A stretch of 64,000 nt of DNA from the NCBI RefSeq assembly GCF_036588685.1, contig NC_086375.1, forward strand, positions 38,152,566 through 38,216,565. The letters run 5' to 3'. Positions within the stretch are counted from its first letter, which is position 1. Each line of letters begins with the position of its first letter. This document shows, one piece after another, positions 54,746 through 64,000 of the stretch. Both the position numbers and the translations under genes were made by a program. The DNA is from Mytilus trossulus. Lineage: Eukaryota > Mollusca > Bivalvia > Mytilida > Mytilidae. The notes beneath the pieces are model-generated. The model searched no databases and was not told the origin of the DNA. It saw only the letters and a program-made list of their open reading frames with translations.

Positions 54746-54779
54746 TAGAGACATATTACATATGCATTATATGTCTCTG
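54746..54779. repeat. Short dispersed palindrome, copy 1
   Basis: AGAGACATATTACATA...TATATGTCTCT. The same palindrome family recurs at 56199-56236 and 61000-61024. Confidence 0.75.
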
Positions 54780-55780
54780 TTATTTCATATTTCATATTTG
54801 CATAGCATATATCTATATAATTATTTGTTTCAATTGGAAAGTTGTAAATTTCTTCAACATGTTTAAAGGTAAAGAAAGAAGACATGTTTGAAAAATATAT
54901 ATATAAATATAATATCAGAATTCTTGAATTAAAAATAAAAGTGTGTCCTTGTATTCATGTATATATATTGACAAATAACTTAGTATTTAAATAAACCCTA
55001 AAAAAAAAAAAGGTTAGACCTAAAATGTCAAACCCTGCCCTTTATATATTGAAAATTTAACATACATGTAAAATGTGTAACTAGCAAAATGTCGGAATTA
55101 GAATCTGTCAACTTAAGACATTATAATGAAATTTAAAATTTGTATATATCAGAACTATAAATATGATACACACAAGTCATGTAAAATTCAACAAGAATAA
55201 ACAGATTGTTGAAGAAGTGGTTGATAAGATAATCTATGTCTTTGTCTCTCTGTCATAGAACTTTATTTTTATGTCTTTATTATTATTTATTAATTTTTGG
55301 GCTTGATTTTCTAAAATAAACGAATAAAAATATAGTTTACATAAAGTTCCCACCAAATGAAAATGAAAATTTAATTGTTTTAATATCATGGAACAGAGAT
55401 TATAATGTATTATAATTATGTCTGGTTAAAATAATGAAAGTAAATAAGACTGCATTGAATCATTTCATAGCATTATGAATGCGATCTCCTTTAAGAATGT
55501 AGGAAAGAAGAAAGTCACAGGAATATTTTTTGAACTTTGTTAGAATAAACCTTTAACTATACAAATCCTTGAATAAACTGGGACTTAAACATGATGGGAC
55601 TTGAAAATCTTTTGGTGGTATTTGGTGCTTACAAAACAGCAAAGTACTTGTCTTTGGTGCACCGGAAACAAAAGTTTTGAAACTTATGACCACAAATCAG
55701 TGTTTTAGAAGCACAGTGTGCATATATATGACATATTTGAAAACATATTGAAAGATCTGAGTGTCCAAATAAAAATAAGG

Positions 55781-55900
55781 CAGATCAAGGAGGGCCCGCC
55801 CTTCCCTTTTGTGAGAGAAAAAAATGGTTGATTATATAGGGAATCACTGTAGGTCAGTCAGGGGCCCCCCTTTTTGAAAAATTCTGAATCCCCCGCTGGT
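55781..55900. repeat. GGATCCAGGGGG-type dispersed repeat, fragment
   Basis: GGTTGATTATATAGGGAATC, GTCAGTCAGGGGCCCCCCTT and TTCTGAATCCCCC, words I recognise from the same family as 43608-43702. Confidence 0.55.
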
Positions 55901-56198
55901 GTCATAGTTCAAATTGGCTCACTTGGTAAAGTTGAAGATGAGCTTCATTTTTAGTTACAATGTACTCTTTATAATATTCATAGGGAAGATGTTTGTCAAT
56001 ACATTTCTCACAATTGTTATAATTTAAAAAATTTAAATAAATCTTATAAATTTTTATGGCTCAGCCTCTAGATGCATGATCTTGACCCAAGAAAAATTTA
56101 TTTCTGTTATATTTGTGACTGTTTTGAATTAATAAGGAGATCAGGCATGAATATTGACACTAAGTCAAGAAAATGATTTGAGAATGCATGCATATAAT

Positions 56199-56236
56199 CA
56201 GAGACATATAATACATAATGTATTATATGTCTTTGA
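56199..56236. repeat. Short dispersed palindrome, copy 2
   Basis: TCAGAGACATATAATACATA followed by ATGTATTATATGTCTTTGA, almost perfectly self-complementary over 38 bp. Confidence 0.8.
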
Positions 56237-56819
56237 TATAATGTAATTTTATTCTTTTATTCACAATATATATGTGGTTTTTGGCTCTGATTCTTACCAA
56301 TGCTGATAAAATTACTAAATATATATTTACAAGTGACTATTATTGTTGTAAATCAATTGTATCTGATTTTATGCCACTAATTGGCCATGCAATATTATAC
56401 AATTACTGTCTTTTGATGAGGTAAATGTGTGGTTTTATTGACTTTTGAAAAACTGATATTCACTGAGGCCACATGATGTGTAAATACTTTTTTGTAATAC
56501 AATATGATTTTATTATATTATTATTTGAATATATTAACCTAAATATATCACATGAAAAAAATGAAAAAGCCGACAGAAATATTCTCAACTACAACTTCTT
56601 TAAATCTTTTTTTTTCTTACATTGCTTAATGTCTTAATATATTTAAATAAATTTTGAAAAGTGCACCACAAGAAACAAGCGAAAGTGTTTCAGCTCCATT
56701 GCAGTCTATTCAAACTCATGTCCATCGTCGCCTGTTATCACATTAAAGCACACTTGCAAGTAAAAAAAAATTGTATAGAGATACGGGTACAAAACACATT
56801 AAAGCTAATGTGTGCTAAC

Positions 56820-57040
56820 CAATGTCTAAATAATGTTGAATATTTCGTTTATTTATGATTATTTTTCTATAAAATTTGTAATTTATGCATTAAATATTAA
56901 TTTTTACCATAATATGAAAAAAAATACATGTAACAGCACCCCATTTAGTCCTTAGTGCACTTAGGATGCGTCTGAACACTGCTAAGGAGTCCTTAGTCCT
57001 TGGTGCACTAAGGACTCCTAAGCAGTGTTTAGACACATCC
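56820..57040. mobile_element. Partial copy and end-to-end TIR remnant of the 58-kb element
   Basis: 56820-56960 matches one arm of the element at 57980-59385 (AATGTCTAAATAATGTTGAA, ATGATTATTTTTCTA, AACAGCACCCCAT). Then 56964-57040 is two TIRs head to head: GGATGCGTCTGAACACTGCT and AGCAGTGTTTAGACACATCC with GTGCACTAAGGACTCC between. Confidence 0.75.
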
Positions 57041-57737
57041 ATCATGCTAGTAGTCAGAGTCTCAGTTATATGACAATAAAAAATATTATAAAATTTTGCT
57101 GTAATAATTAATAAATCAATTATGAAAATATGCCATGTATGTGTAATAAATATATGTTGAATATATTTATTCAATAGAGAAATAATGAATTGCCTAAATT
57201 TTATTAAAAATAAGTCCTAAAAATATTATCTCAAACATTTGTTAAACAACATTGAATGCAGATCAGTCTCTCTAAGCATGCTAAATATAAACAATTTTGA
57301 TTTTGGAAAATTAATTTTAGAAACACCTTTTCAATAGAAAAAGACAGGCATTGTGAAAGTTTGTATTATCATATGAAGATGACATTCATTTAATCTTCAG
57401 TTGTCAAAAAGTACATGTAAAAAATAACATTTATATGAATTGATAGAATTATAGATTAAACACTCTGTTTCAAATGTCACTGGTTCAACTGATTTTTTTA
57501 TTTCAATTTTTTTGTAATTTTTTTTTGGATCATAATCACAGTAATTAAATTTGACAAACACATATATTTTACCTGAGACACTTTACCTGTATCAAAGTTA
57601 TGTAATTTTAACACTTCAATGCAGACATGAATTCCCTTTATCCTTGAATACCTTGTGTATTAATTAGCAACAGGGGGTAAAATGATGGACACATAGAGCC
57701 ATCCTGGTGGACATAGTTTTATGGCCACCAATAAAAA

Positions 57738-57977
57738 GATAGTCACAAGTAGTGTAACCATTGTAATCTGACTTCCCATGTATGTAACAGATTGTAACCA
57801 TTGTATCCTGATTTTACATGTATGTAACCATTGTAACCTAATTCCCCATGTATGTAACCATTATAACCTAATTCTCCATGTATGTAACCATTGTAACCTA
57901 ATTCTCCATGTATGTAACCATTGTAACCTAATTCTCCATGTATGTAACCATTGTAACCTGACTTTCCCATGCATGTA
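57738..57977 (-). repeat. 30-bp minisatellite, right arm, first part (reverse orientation)
   Basis: About eight units reading CATGTATGTAACCATTGTAA on the plus strand, the reverse complement of the 50-52 kb array. It is interrupted at about 57980 by a TIR element and resumes at 59386. Confidence 0.93.
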
Positions 57978-57979
57978 AC

Positions 57980-59385
57980 CGGTACGTCTAAACACTGCTA
58001 AGGACTCCTTAGTGCACTAAGGACTATACAATGCCACTAAGGACTAGAAGAACTACTGTTATACGTGTTATTTTTGCATATTCTGTTAAAGATTGATATT
58101 TAATGCATTAATTTCAAATTTTATTGAAAAATAATCATAAATAAAAAAGATATTCAACATTTTCTAGGCACGTGCCCATTTTTCTTTGATATACCGAAAA
58201 TCAATGAACCGATTGACACGTGCCAAATAAAATAACAACTGATTAAACAATCATATATTCTTTAATTTAAGAAATTGACAATTGTATCGAAAAGATTAAT
58301 ACTTGATTATCATAATACAATGTGTTGTTCTTATTTAATAGTTAAAATGATTAAAAGGACAAATAATTTTGCTTTTGTTTCATTTATTTCCCCACATAGT
58401 TATTTGCCATAGGTTTTAATGTTGATGCGCGCCAACTAATAAGTAAGAGTGTGGTCAGCTTGGTAAAATGTTTATGTAAGACTCATGAAGACAAAATGAA
58501 TATATATATTTATAACTTTTTTGTTTTTATTTTAATTCCGACAAAGATGCGTTACGAGTGGCTTCACTAAAACATGAGTAAATTCCGAAAAAAAACACCT
58601 AAAAATCATGATTTTTATTTGTCCACTTTCTATTACTGCTTTTTACGTACTAGTACGAAGTACGAAAAACGATTGAATTGATAAAAATCATGTGGCGTCC
58701 TTGTGATTTATCAAAACCACTAGTTTTCCACCAGTTTGATATCAGTTTACAAAGGCGGTACTTATTAATTTGAAATTGTTTGACATTTGTTTCTTTTTTT
58801 CTTCTAAAAGTAAAAGAAGTTTAAAATAATCATTTAACGAATTTTAGTCAGATTAGGTTTTATTTCTAATATATGAAAGAGAAATGTTTTTCAAAATGTT
58901 CCACAGTGTTTAGTACATTATTTACGAATAATTTCCTGCATTTGTTAATTTAAAGTTAAAGATATAATGTTGAGAGTGCTTTGTAAATTAAAAAACCTTC
59001 GATACACTTGAGAAAAAATACTTCTTCATTCTGAAAAAAACCACATTAATAGTATTTCAACAACAATTCATTTTTTTACCAATCTTGTCCATTAAACACA
59101 ACAAATACCATGATTCCCGTGTAATCAGTTATGTAATATGACACGTGTCGAACGGTTCATTGATTTTCGGCACATCAAAGAAATACGGGCACGTGTCTAA
59201 ATAATGTTGAATATCTTATTCATCTATGATTATTTTTCTACAAAAATTGAAATTATTGCATTAAATATCATTCTCTACCATAATATGAAAAGAAATTGCA
59301 TGTAACAGCACCCCATCTAGTCCTTAGTGGCATGTTATAAGTCCTTAGTGCACTAAGGACTCCTTAGCAGTGTTTAGACGCACCC
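57980..59385. mobile_element. 1.4-kb TIR transposon inserted in the minisatellite
   Basis: The ends CGGTACGTCTAAACACTGC and GCAGTGTTTAGACGCACCC are inverted copies, and pairing continues through CTAAGGACTCCTTAGTGCAC and arms of roughly 250 bp (GGCACGTGCCCATTTTTCTT with AAGAAATACGGGCACGTGTC; ATTGATTTTCGG with CCGAAAATCAAT). GCATGTAAC occurs directly on both flanks, a target-site duplication of about 8-10 bp, so hAT-like is possible. No transposase frame; probably non-autonomous. Confidence 0.85.
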
Positions 59386-60115
59386 GCATGTAACCATTGT
59401 AACATGATTCCCCATGCATGTAACCAATGTAACCTGACTTTCTCATGCATGTAACCATTGTAACCTGATTCTCCATGCATGTAACCATTGTAACCTGATT
59501 CTCCATGCATGTAACCATTGTAACCTGATTCTCCATGTATGTAACCATTGTAACCTAATTCTCCATGTATGTAACCATTGTAACCTGATTCTCCATGCAT
59601 GTAACCATTGTAACCTAATTCTCCATGCATGTAACCATTGTAACCTGATTCCCCATGTATGTAACCATTGTAACCCGACTTCCCATGCATGTAACCATTG
59701 TAAACTGATTCCCCATGTATGTAACCATTGTAACCCGACTTCCCATGCATGTAACCATTGTAACCTGATTCCCCATGTATGTAACCATTGTAACCCGACT
59801 TCCCATGTATGTAACCATTGTAACCAGATACCCCATGCATGTAACCATTGTAACCAAACTTTCCCATGCATGAAATCATTGTAACCAGATTCTCATTACA
59901 TGTTACCAGATTCTCATTACATGTTACCAGATTCCCCATTTTGTAACCTGATTTCCCATGAATGTAACCATTTTGTAACCAGATTCCCCATGCATGTAAC
60001 CATTGTAACCAGATACCCCATATATATGTAACCATTGTAACCAGATTCCCCATGCATGTAACCATTGTAACCAAATTTCCCCTGATTCTCCATGAATGTA
60101 ACCAACCTGATTCGT
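59386..60115 (-). repeat. 30-bp minisatellite, right arm, second part
   Basis: About 24 units such as ATGTAACCATTGTAACCTGA plus TTCTCCATGC. It decays toward 60115 (ACATGTTACCAGATTCTCATT units without the second half). Long minus-strand open frames through it are repeat artefacts. Confidence 0.93.
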
Positions 60116-60533
60116 CATGCAAGGGTTGCCCGGGTTGCCATGGTAACAGAAATTGCATGTGTGTAACCAGTGTAACCAATGTAACCATTAGGTGAAGGAA
60201 AGTTACAAATAAACTGGAGAAGTTGTGAATAATCAATGATAGTGTGTATGGGTGTAACCAATGTAACCAATGTAACCATTATGTGAATGGGGGTTACAAA
60301 ACAAGATACCTATATTCAGGTGCACATTTTGTGCCTTATATGTGGCCAGAACAATAACATTTTGTTTATCATATGTGCCATAATTCAATGACAGCAAGGC
60401 CGTTCAGGAAAAGGCTTATATTGCAATTCAAATATTTTCATAAATATAGAATCAATGTTACTGAGATGTTACCATAGAATTGTGTCAATGAAGTTAAAAT
60501 CGCAATATAATATTGCTAACATCAAAATGTGAG

Positions 60534-60715
60534 ATGCAACCTGTCAAATTTGATTTTCTAAATCTCGGAATGTATGACGGTGTGGCCTACTTTCCGGGAA
60601 AAAAATACGGGTTCCTTGTTAGTGACTTTGAGAAAAGGAACAGGAGACAAGCATCCGACCGTCACATCCATCAGCTGATTCCTAGTCATCCATCCTTCCT
60701 TCGGTGTATAAGCTG
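60534..60715 (+). CDS. Possible first exon of an unidentified gene
   Basis: I do not recognise the product. An ATG at 60534 opens MQPVKFDFLNLGMYDGVAYF, continuing PGKKYGFLVSDFEKRNRRQA and HIHQLIPSHPSFLRCIS to a perfect donor TG|GTAAGT, phase 2. Residue composition looks coding and there is no membrane segment. The frame is open upstream to 60513, so the start could lie further 5'. Because the next candidate exon (62009) is in a different phase, at least one more exon would be needed. Confidence 0.42.
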
Positions 60716-60999
60716 GTAAGTGCAATACAACAGTGTAAGGTAAGGAAATAAAGATAACTTGTGAACAATATTTTACACAGGAGTCAATGAATGACTAAAT
60801 TATAGTTTTTATACACTATATAATTTGTCTAGCTACATGTATGTCATGTATATGATATATAATACAAAGTCCCTTAGTTACTTAGCATTATTATTTATTA
60901 TATTCGATAGGTTGGTGTGTCACTGTGTGATATTATCTGGAAAAGGAGTTTCAGCCAAACCTTTGTCTGCAAAAATTTCTTAATGGCTATGCAGATGAA

Positions 61000-61024
61000 T
61001 CAGAGACATATAATATGTCTCTGG
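61000..61024. repeat. Short dispersed palindrome, copy 3
   Basis: TCAGAGACATATAATATGTCTCTGG (25 bp in total), a shortened version of the 56199 palindrome. Confidence 0.7.
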
Positions 61025-61152
61025 TTGAATAAAGGATATATTTTATATTTGATAGAATAAAAAACTATAATGCTGATCTGCAGAATATGATTAGATAAAT
61101 AAACAATTCACCATTTCAGAATCTAATGCAATCTGGGTAATATTTTCAAAAG

Positions 61153-61241
61153 CGTACACCAAAACGTTGTGATTTGTGTAAAACGTTCTAACCATTGGAA
61201 ATTGGACCAATGATGTAAGGTTATTTTCATTTTGGTGTACG
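61153..61241. repeat. Small inverted-repeat element, 89 bp
   Basis: CGTACACCAAAA and TTTTGGTGTACG are exact inverted ends; CCATTGGAAATTGGACCAATG lies inside as a second hairpin. Confidence 0.65.
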
Positions 61242-62008
61242 AACAATGAGATTTATTATTAAAACATGGCACAAAACAATATATAGAATACATTTTTGAA
61301 AGGAAAGGAGAAAGTTTTAATTACATGTCATGATCAATGATTAAAAAACAGGAAACCTCTTATTTCATTGTTCAAAAATTAATTTTAAAGAAAATAATGC
61401 TTATCCATATACATTGTAGCAGAGTTCAACAGAGCTTAATAATTCAGCCTTATTTCGACATCTCCTTGATATTGAGGGTTTTCAGATCCAATGTATGTGA
61501 GCAGATATCAAAATCTGGTTTAACATTTTAACCTAGTCCATGCACTGTCCTTAGGTTAGAATGACCACATGACCATGTGTACTTTTAGTCTGACACAGAC
61601 TTTAGTTTGAACCTATCTTGTGCTTATGCAGTCTCATTTCAAAGTACTGTGTGCTTTTCTAACTAAGAGTTTGGTGATTCAATTGAACTGAAAGGCATAC
61701 AATGTATATACATTCACAATTCGGTTGTTTATTAAAAACAGGTTAAGATAATTCCTGTTCTAGATATGGACATGTCTTATCAGTATAGATCAACAAAGAT
61801 CTACAATTAACTGGTAGGTACCAGCATTGTCACGATAATCTATCACAACATCTATTTATTATTAAGCTACAGTAAAACATTGATTACCAAATGCTTTTTT
61901 TTTTTAAAAGTATGGATTTTAAATGTATATATTTTCTTTGAAATAGGAATCGAATTTAAAAATTCTTTTTAGCAAAGTTTTTGAGTTTTGGTTTGTTTCA
62001 TATTTCAG

Positions 62009-62104
62009 TTTTACACACCAACTTGGATTTCAAAGGGTTTAATAGAAGAGCCTGAGGATTTGATAGATTTTACTGTAGATTATAAGAAGGCCAGAAAATT
62101 ATAA
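62009..62104 (+). CDS. Possible terminal exon, unidentified gene
   Basis: After the acceptor ATATTTCAG, the frame reads FYTPTWISKGLIEEPEDLID and FTVDYKKARKL, then TAA. The 31-residue peptide has coding-like composition and the acceptor is good, but nothing links it firmly to the 60534 exon, and the phases do not join directly. Confidence 0.33.
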   Translation, partial: FYTPTWISKGLIEEPEDLIDFTVDYKKARKL

Positions 62105-62235
62105 ATATTTTCATTTCCAAAGTGGACTGAAACAGGAGTGGACACTGGTTTTCACATTTTCGTCAATTGTAAGTTATTCAATTCTTTGCTTCAGTTATTT
62201 ATTTAACAGGAAAATTTAATGTTATAACTAAATGA

Positions 62236-63120
62236 TTTTTATACGACCGCAAATTTGGAAAAAAATTTCGTCGTATATTGCTATAACGTTGGCGTCGTCG
62301 TCCGCGTCGTCGTCCGAATACTTTTAGTTTTCGCACTCTAACTTTAGTAAAAGTGAATAGAAATCTATGAAATTTTAACACATGGTTTATGACCATAAAA
62401 GGAAGGTTGGTATTGATTTTGGGAGTTTAGGTCCCAACAGTTTAGGAATTAGGGGCCAAAAAAGGGCCCAAATAAGCATTTTCTTGGTTTTCGCACCATA
62501 ACATTAGTATAAGTAAATAAAAATCTATGAAATTTAAACACAAGGTTAATGACCATAAAAGGAAAGTTGGTATTGATTTTGGGAGTTTTGGTCCCAACAG
62601 TTTAGGAATAAGGGGCCCAAAGGGTCCAAAATTAAACTTTGTTTGATTTCATCAAAATTGAATAATTGGGGTTCTTTGATATGCCGAATCTAACTGTGTA
62701 TGTAGATTCTTTACTTTTGGTCCCGTTTTCAAATTGATCTACATGAATGTCCAAAGGGTCCAAAATTAAACTAAGTTTGATTTTAACAAAAATTGAATCC
62801 TTGGGGTTCTTTGATATGCTGAATCTAAAAATGAACTTAGATTTTTTATTATTGGCCCTGTTTTCAAGTTGGCTCAAATCGGGGTCCAAAATTAAACTTT
62901 TTTGATTTCATCAAAAATTGAATAAATGGGGTTCTTTGATATGCCAAATCTAACTGTGTATGTAGATTCTTCATTTTTGGTCCCGTTTTCAAATTGGCCT
63001 ACATTAAGGTCCAAAGAGTCCAAAATTAAACTAAGTTTGATTTTAACAAAAATTAAATTCTTGGGCCTCTTTGATATGCTGAATCTAAACATGTACTTAG
63101 TTGGTCCAAATCAGGATCTA
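62236..63120. repeat. High-copy composite repeat with internal tandem units
   Basis: It opens TTTTATACGACCGCAAATTT, then GTCGTCGTCCGCGTCGTCGT. A ~170-bp unit (TTTTCGCAC...CTATGAAAT...TTGATTTTGGGAGTTT) appears twice, followed by about four ~120-bp units (GTCCAAAATTAAACT...GGGGTTCTTTGATATGC...GTAGATTCTT). This sequence type is familiar from bivalve genomes. Minus-strand frames here show a repeated peptide pattern (FRFSISKNPK...) that reflects the DNA repeat. Confidence 0.82.
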
Positions 63121-64000
63121 AAATTATTATTTTAAGTATTGTGCAATGGTAAGAAATATCTAATTTCACATAGCAAATTTTTTTTCAATTAGAGTTATCT
63201 TTCTTTGTCCAAAATAGTAAGCAAGAAATATCTTATTGCAAGAATTTTTTTTAATTGGAGTTATCTTTCTTTGTCCAGAATCAACTTAAATCTTTGTTAT
63301 ATACAATATACAATGTATATTCACTTTTTACTACCAACTGATAAATTTAAATAATCTTTACCATTCAGTGATAACAAGCAGTTTTTTTACATTTTATTTA
63401 CAGTTTATTTTATGATGTATTTAAATGAGTAGTTATTGTTGCAAACTCCATTAGAATATTTTAGTTGAGATTCGTTTTGGAATAAGGGAAAGGGGGATGT
63501 GATTAAAAAATTGGGTTCAATTTTTCTCATTTGAAATTTCATAAATAAAAAGAAAATTTCTTCAAACATTATTTTGAGAGGATTAATATTGAACAGCATA
63601 GTGAATTGCTCTAAGAGAAAACAAAAAATTTAAGTTCATTAGAACACATTCATTCTGTGTCAGAAACCTATGCTGTGTCAACTATTTAATCACAATCCAA
63701 ATTTAGAGCTGAATCCAGCTTGAATGTTGTGTCCATACTTGCCCCAACCGTTCAGGGTTCAACCTCTGCATTCGTATAAAGCTACGCCCTGTGAAGCATC
63801 TGGTTGGAACTTGTTTATTAGTTGTCTTTTAATATGTTTAATTCTTACTAATTCTATGAGATGATTAAACATTGATTACAGATCTTGATGGTCAGAGTTA
63901 AAATTATTCACACCTATTCTATACTTCAAGATTTCAAGATTCTTTATTTCTCAAACACCATAAAGTTACAATGGTACATGTACAAAGAAGTTCATCAAAA
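63121..64000. other. AT-rich tail of the window, no gene seen
   Basis: Two short diverged direct repeats (AATTAGAGTTATCTTTCTTT at 63188 and AATTGGAGTTATCTTTCTTT at 63254) are visible; nothing else is supported. Confidence 0.5.

Larger units (their letters stand above)
53490..56800. other. Core of the inverted structure: AT-rich, no gene seen
   Basis: No supportable coding region. Short palindromes at 54746-54779 and 56199-56236 and a GGATCCAGGGG-type fragment at 55781-55900 are the only recognisable features. Confidence 0.55.
50093..60353. mobile_element. ~10.3-kb inverted structure with minisatellite-built ends (giant fold-back-like)
   Basis: The outer leaders are inverted copies: GGCACAAAATGTGCACCTGA, ATATAGGTATCTTGTTTTGT and CAATGGTTACATTGGTTACA on the left (50114-50195) recur in reverse complement at 60250-60340. 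Each leader is followed inward by a 30-bp minisatellite array (left 50280-52765, right 57738-60115) in opposite orientation. The core 52766-57737 has no recognisable gene. The layout matches the principle of fold-back elements whose long terminal inverted repeats are tandem short repeats. Target-site duplication could not be assigned. Confidence 0.6.

Noticed and set aside
50280-60115. CRISPR-like array
   Set aside because: Units are contiguous with no unique spacers, and the DNA is eukaryotic with spliced genes.
59364-60236. 290-codon minus-strand frame
   Set aside because: Runs through the reverse-oriented minisatellite; same artefact.
62632-63092. Minus-strand frames with repeated peptide FRFSISKNPK
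   Set aside because: Derived from tandem units of a high-copy non-coding repeat.

Overview
This is eukaryotic, intron-rich, AT-rich DNA from an animal. The genes have short exons with GT/AG boundaries, and introns and intergenic DNA are packed with palindromic and terminal-inverted-repeat (TIR) elements. Several dispersed repeats look to me like families common in marine mussels (Mytilus and relatives). A bivalve mollusc, probably a mytilid, is the best guess; this rests on recognition of repeats and was not tested by a search.

Layout. 1-9 kb: no convincing gene; G/C-run repeats, a 40-bp minisatellite, several dispersed repeats and a fold-back element. 11.4-14.3 kb (+): a two-exon gene for a 120-residue protein I do not recognise. 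14.8-22.1 kb (-): nine exons of a galactose mutarotase (aldose 1-epimerase, 383 aa) with all three key active-site residues and an unusual N-terminal membrane anchor. 22-27.8 kb: the space between divergent genes, with a strong 137-bp palindrome. 27.8-37.4 kb (+): eight exons of GFM2, the mitochondrial ribosome-recycling GTPase (744 aa), with mobile-element insertions in its introns. 39.9-48.1 kb (-): seven exons of a type II membrane protein (503 aa) that looks like two tandem degenerate METTL24-type methyltransferase-like domains; one exon end with its splice donor is copied in a seven-unit 85-bp tandem array. 48.6-50 kb: fold-back and TIR elements. 50.1-60.35 kb: a 10-kb structure with inverted ends, each made of a unique leader followed by a 30-bp minisatellite, in opposite orientations around a gene-free core, resembling a giant fold-back element. 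The right minisatellite arm is split by a 1.4-kb TIR transposon with a recognisable target-site duplication. 60.5-62.1 kb (+): one or two possible exons of an unidentified gene. 62.2-63.1 kb: a high-copy composite repeat.

All intron-exon joins listed for the three large genes and the 120-residue gene keep reading phase; I checked the phases by hand. The genes show no common pathway. The unusual content is the dense nested mobile DNA, the minisatellite-ended inverted structure, the tandem splice-donor array and the membrane-anchored mutarotase.
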